From Paraspadella gotoi (Eukaryota; Chaetognatha), in contig CM119263.1 of the NCBI GenBank assembly GCA_051294375.1, positions 13,343,240 to 13,407,239 on the forward strand: DNA of 64,000 bases, in the 5' to 3' direction. Position numbers and translations under genes: made by a program. Every line of letters starts with the position of its first letter. Position 1 is the first letter of the stretch. Under the pieces are notes generated by a model that did not search any database, had not been told where the DNA came from, and worked only from the letters and a program-made list of their open reading frames with translations. This document shows, in pieces, positions 62,573 through 64,000 of the stretch.

Positions 62573-63034
62573 NNNNNNNNNNNNNNNNNNNNNNNNNNNN
62601 NNNNNNNNNNNNNNNNNNNNNNNNNNNNNNNNNNNNNNNNNNNNNNNNNNNNNNNNNNNNNNNNNNNNNNNNNNNNNNNNNNNNNNNNNNNNNNNNNNNN
62701 NNNNNNNNNNNNNNNNNNNNNNNNNNNNNNNNNNNNNNNNNNNNNNNNNNNNNNNNNNNNNNNNNNNNNNNNNNNNNNNNNNNNNNNNNNNNNNNNNNNN
62801 NNNNNNNNNNNNNNNNNNNNNNNNNNNNNNNNNNNNNNNNNNNNNNNNNNNNNNNNNNNNNNNNNNNNNNNNNNNNNNNNNNNNNNNNNNNNNNNNNNNN
62901 NNNNNNNNNNNNNNNNNNNNNNNNNNNNNNNNNNNNNNNNNNNNNNNNNNNNNNNNNNNNNNNNNNNNNNNNNNNNNNNNNNNNNNNNNNNNNNNNNNNN
63001 NNNNNNNNNNNNNNNNNNNNNNNNNNNNNNNNNN
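62573..63034. other. Assembly gap (462 N)
   Basis: Largest gap in the window. It is followed directly by a (GAC)n run (63041-63080). Confidence 0.99.
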
Positions 63035-63329
63035 GCGGACCTGCGACGACGACGACGACGATAACGACGACGACGATAACGACTCTGATGAGCGTGAGAT
63101 AATTAGTGTCAACGATCCCTTTAATATATACCGTGTTTTTAGCTGCGAAGAAAACTGCTTAGAGTATGAATTGTATTGTGGATGAAAAGAAAGTATTATT
63201 AGTAAGTCTTTTTTTTTCATTTATTATGCATCGATGACGAACGTGATTTGAGCAAACCTGTGTGAGTGAGAGAGAGAGATTCAGGGAAAAAATGACTAGG
63301 GAAAACGTGCCAAGAAAATATGAAAAGAA
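63035..63329. repeat. (GAC)n run and short AT-rich stretch
   Basis: GACGAC/GATAAC repeats at 63041-63080, then AT-rich sequence with no gene up to the next gap. Confidence 0.85.
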
Positions 63330-63488
63330 NNNNNNNNNNNNNNNNNNNNNNNNNNNNNNNNNNNNNNNNNNNNNNNNNNNNNNNNNNNNNNNNNNNNNNN
63401 NNNNNNNNNNNNNNNNNNNNNNNNNNNNNNNNNNNNNNNNNNNNNNNNNNNNNNNNNNNNNNNNNNNNNNNNNNNNNNNNNNNNNNNN
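63330..63488. other. Assembly gap (159 N)
   Basis: Gap beside a GA-rich flank. Confidence 0.99.
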
Positions 63489-64000
63489 AGAGAGGGGGAG
63501 AGAATTAAATGAGGCATGGAGCAAAAGTGAAGCAAAAAAACGTCAAAACTGCGTTTGTTTCTCGAGGGCTGCCAAGTGAACCGTGGAGAATGTATTTTAA
63601 ACTGAAGAAAATTATGATGGCGAAAACATGAGTTTTAACGTTTAAAAGAATTTTCAACTTGAATTTGTATCGTTTAAAAAAGCAACAAAAGAAATCTATT
63701 GTAGTTACCTTTCGAATTTTATAATTATCATTTTAATAAATATTTCTTTTAATCATTGAAAGTTTTTTTAAAGCAGTGCGCAATTCCACTCGCGATAAGT
63801 ACATTTCCAAGCCTTCGATCAAAGCAAAGAAGAGATTAGAAGGACGAGCAAAGCGAATGCGACAGCCTCGTTTGGGAAAGAGGGAAAGGGAGGAAGAAAG
63901 AGAGGGAGAGGGTCGTCAGGGGGGGAAAAGAAAAATAAAAAGATTTGGCAGGGAGGGTGAGAAGGCGCCAAAAACGTAGAGGCTGGTAGGAGGGCGTTGG
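63489..64000. other. Non-genic right edge
   Basis: AT-rich to 63770, then purine-rich. A 67-codon basic frame (63776-63979) with no ATG start is probably chance. Confidence 0.5.

Overview
This window looks like eukaryotic, probably invertebrate, intergenic or intronic DNA from a draft assembly. It has no operons, no closely packed reading frames, and no rRNA, CRISPR or bacterial mobile genes. It is saturated with microsatellites ((GA)n/(CT)n tracts up to about 150 bp, plus (TTTC)n, (CCTTT)n, (TTTA)n, (TGAA)n and (ACG)n), has GC-rich CpG pockets, and carries splice donors, TATA and AATAAA motifs in plausible places. I cannot name the species. No protein here is a confident family match, so every gene call is a low-confidence candidate. 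Most long open frames arise because pyrimidine-rich strands lack stop codons.

The first 29.6 kb is mainly one locus represented several times. Segment F (70-646) recurs noisily at 5875-7860 with about 1.1 kb extra. Segment A occurs at 845-5615, 9861-14930 and 19929-25073. Segment B occurs at 15104-19080 and 25230-29555, and its central 1.2 kb also sits inverted inside the third A copy (about 23045-24610). The 3' part of B (segment C) has a further copy at 19161-19903. Copies differ mostly by scattered indels, and several joins carry exactly 25 Ns. This suggests duplicated haplotypes or uncorrected long-read gap filling rather than three biological copies.

Segment B holds the most gene-like structure: a 12-bp hairpin directly abutting TATAAAG, an ATG exon with a GTAAGT donor, a second exon in compatible phase, a stop, and AATAAA downstream. 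Segment A holds paired 15-bp palindromes (GTGATC-N3-GATCAC) and two POU octamers, kept in the second copy.

From 29.6 to 48.4 kb the sequence appears single-copy. It holds many microsatellites, a 133-bp satellite array (about five units), three E-boxes spaced 19-20 bp, a promoter-like FOX/ETS/CCAAT cluster before a candidate two-exon gene, a candidate minus-strand micropeptide gene, a terminal exon with a poly(A) signal at 37.4-37.8 kb, and a tRNA-derived SINE-like element at 46.75 kb.

From 48.4 to 54.4 kb a second duplicated locus (segment D, two copies) contains a minus-strand terminal exon with a conserved poly(A) signal. From 54 to 64 kb the sequence is broken by gaps. It has a fold-back inverted repeat around a 25-N gap (59345-60045), a perfect 13-bp hairpin, (GA)n tracts and a few balanced-composition open frames.
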